A DNA stretch of 64,000 nucleotides from the NCBI GenBank assembly GCA_964384465.1, contig CAYLLT010000020.1:3262-67261 (forward strand). The letters run 5' to 3'. Each line of letters opens with the position of its first letter. Positions within the stretch are counted from its first letter, which is position 1. Source of the stretch: CAYLLT01 sp964384465 (GTDB taxonomy: Bacteria; Planctomycetota; Phycisphaerae; UBA1845; PWPN01). The notes under the pieces were generated by a model. It searched no databases. It was not told the DNA's origin and saw nothing but the letters and a program-made list of their open reading frames with translations. This document shows positions 63,422 to 64,000 of this stretch, one piece after another. A program made the translations under genes and the position numbers.

Positions 63422-63697
63422 ATGGGCAAGCATCGAAAGAAAACGCGACGGGACGTGGCCGAGGTTGCCCGTGAAACCCTTGAACAGATCATCGGCGAGA
63501 AGCTCACCGGAGAACCGTTAGACCAACCAGAGCAGCCGAAGCCAGACACCCGCAACCCAGCGGCCGTGGCCCTGAGCAAGCTGGGGGCAAGCAAGGGCGG
63601 GAAGGCACGGGCGGCTAAGCTTTCGGCTAAAGACCGCAAGAGAATTGCCGCCAAGGCGGCGAACACGCGATGGCTGAACGCCAAGAAAAAACCTTAA
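63422..63697 (+). CDS. small basic Lys/Ala-rich protein
   Basis: 91 aa from the ATG at 63422. The C-terminal part (KLGASKGGKARAAKLSAKDRKRIAAKAANTRW) belongs to a widespread short family of basic, probably nucleic-acid-binding proteins of unknown role. A TATACT -10 box at 63410-63415 lies only 6 nt before the ATG and no ribosome binding site is seen, so the mRNA may be leaderless. Its TAA shares bases with the stop of the convergent gene (palindromic TTAA, 63694-63697). Confidence 0.75.
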   Translation: MGKHRKKTRRDVAEVARETLEQIIGEKLTGEPLDQPEQPKPDTRNPAAVALSKLGASKGGKARAAKLSAKDRKRIAAKAANTRWLNAKKKP

Positions 63698-63960
63698 ATC
63701 AAGTTCGCATCCGATCTCGCCGGACGCTTCATGAGGATGTAATGAGTTCCATAGATTGGACCACGCAAAACATCCAAAGAGACGTGTTCGATGTCTTCCC
63801 AGTCGCCGAGCTTGCTGGTCCAGCGCCCGCCAGGAAGCTGCGCCGCGACATGCCTGAACTCTTGTGAATCATCCACGTAAATCGCTATTTTCTGAAATCC
63901 GATTTCAACATCGGCGTTATCGCATATCTCAAATTCCTGCCCTCGGTGTCGCCGGGCGGG
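63694..63960 (-). pseudogene. 5'-truncated gene with RWTSKLG-DIEH signature
   Basis: The open frame (63960-63694) encodes EFEICDNADVEIGFQKIAIY then FRHVAAQLPGGRWTSKLGDWEDIEH and a C-terminal VLRGPIYG part. This resembles a common small uncharacterised protein family whose members start further upstream. Here no start codon exists before the GTG at 63876, the conserved residues extend past that GTG, and a TAA at 63961-63963 cuts the frame inside repeat sequence. So it is probably a remnant; a short 60-aa product from 63876 remains possible. Confidence 0.55.
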
Positions 63961-63999
63961 TTAAATCCAGCCAGTGATGGGCGGGTCAAAACCAGCCAA
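63950..63999. repeat. two-copy direct repeat at right edge
   Basis: GGCGGGTTAAATCCAGCCA (from 63955) and GGCGGGTCAAAACCAGCCA (from 63980) are imperfect direct repeats with a 25-bp period running to the window edge, where an array may continue. The GGCGGGTTAAA core recalls the palindrome at 58450. Confidence 0.6.
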
Positions 64000-64000
64000 T

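Overview
The window looks like chromosome of a planctomycete, most likely of the Phycisphaerae type. The evidence is indirect: large secreted proteins ending in a thrombospondin-3/dockerin-like tail, a PEP-CTERM sorting signal, small membrane proteins ending in a CGYxLxG...CPECG zinc ribbon, an alternative complex III plus caa3 oxidase operon, and high GC with many dispersed palindromes. There is no rRNA to confirm this. All assignments come from reading the sequence; no database search was run.

Layout. 1-480: a palindromic repeat and a heptamer array, no convincing gene. 479-11178 (minus): three large secreted proteins (a sorbosone-dehydrogenase-like propeller, a DUF4838 protein, a subtilase with HYR repeats), at least two sharing the same C-terminal module. 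11179-13300: palindromic elements, an ORF6N protein and a HigBA toxin-antitoxin pair with a readable promoter/operator. 13600-17259: a fused indolepyruvate:ferredoxin oxidoreductase. 17400-18834: an RNA-rich interval with a promoter-to-terminator transcription unit that fits no gene, a GNAT acetyltransferase, a tRNA with CAU anticodon and an interleaved (pseudoknot-like) helix pair ending in eight T. 18835-21174: an unrecognised secreted protein.

21306-33653 is the metabolic core: actABCDEF (alternative complex III, quinol oxidation), a small membrane protein, a SCO copper chaperone and coxBACD (A2-type caa3 oxidase), nearly all with overlapping start and stop codons. Together they would move electrons from quinol through c-type haems to oxygen.

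33822-45796 is accessory: an excisionase-like HTH protein, a PEP-CTERM SUMF1-like protein, a PLD-type nuclease, two carbohydrate-related clusters (a glycosidase-like protein plus MFS porter; a GH36-like alpha-galactosidase plus an alpha/alpha-barrel protein, divergent from a secreted FAD oxidoreductase), and zinc-ribbon membrane proteins with a decayed paralogue. 45905-54748 holds an MFS porter, tRNA-Asp, a methyltransferase, YjbQ, MnmA, DinB, a TetR regulator with a clear operator, a degenerate M24 protein and a HEAT-repeat protein. 54813-59595 (minus) runs DegT, isocitrate dehydrogenase, then an AlbA_2/Schlafen-type ATP-binding protein overlapping a ParA ATPase; that last pair is AT-richer and looks acquired. 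59763-64000 has a VIT/VWA protein, a TPR protein, a small basic protein and a truncated gene.

The most unusual points are (i) 7-8 bp tandem repeats inserted in frame inside three otherwise conserved or full-length proteins (IOR, MnmA, the 779-aa secreted protein), part of a wider set of short tandem and palindromic repeats; (ii) the two candidate RNA structures at 17423-17690 and 18684-18799; (iii) the AlbA_2-ParA pair; and (iv) an M24 protein in which most metal ligands are replaced.
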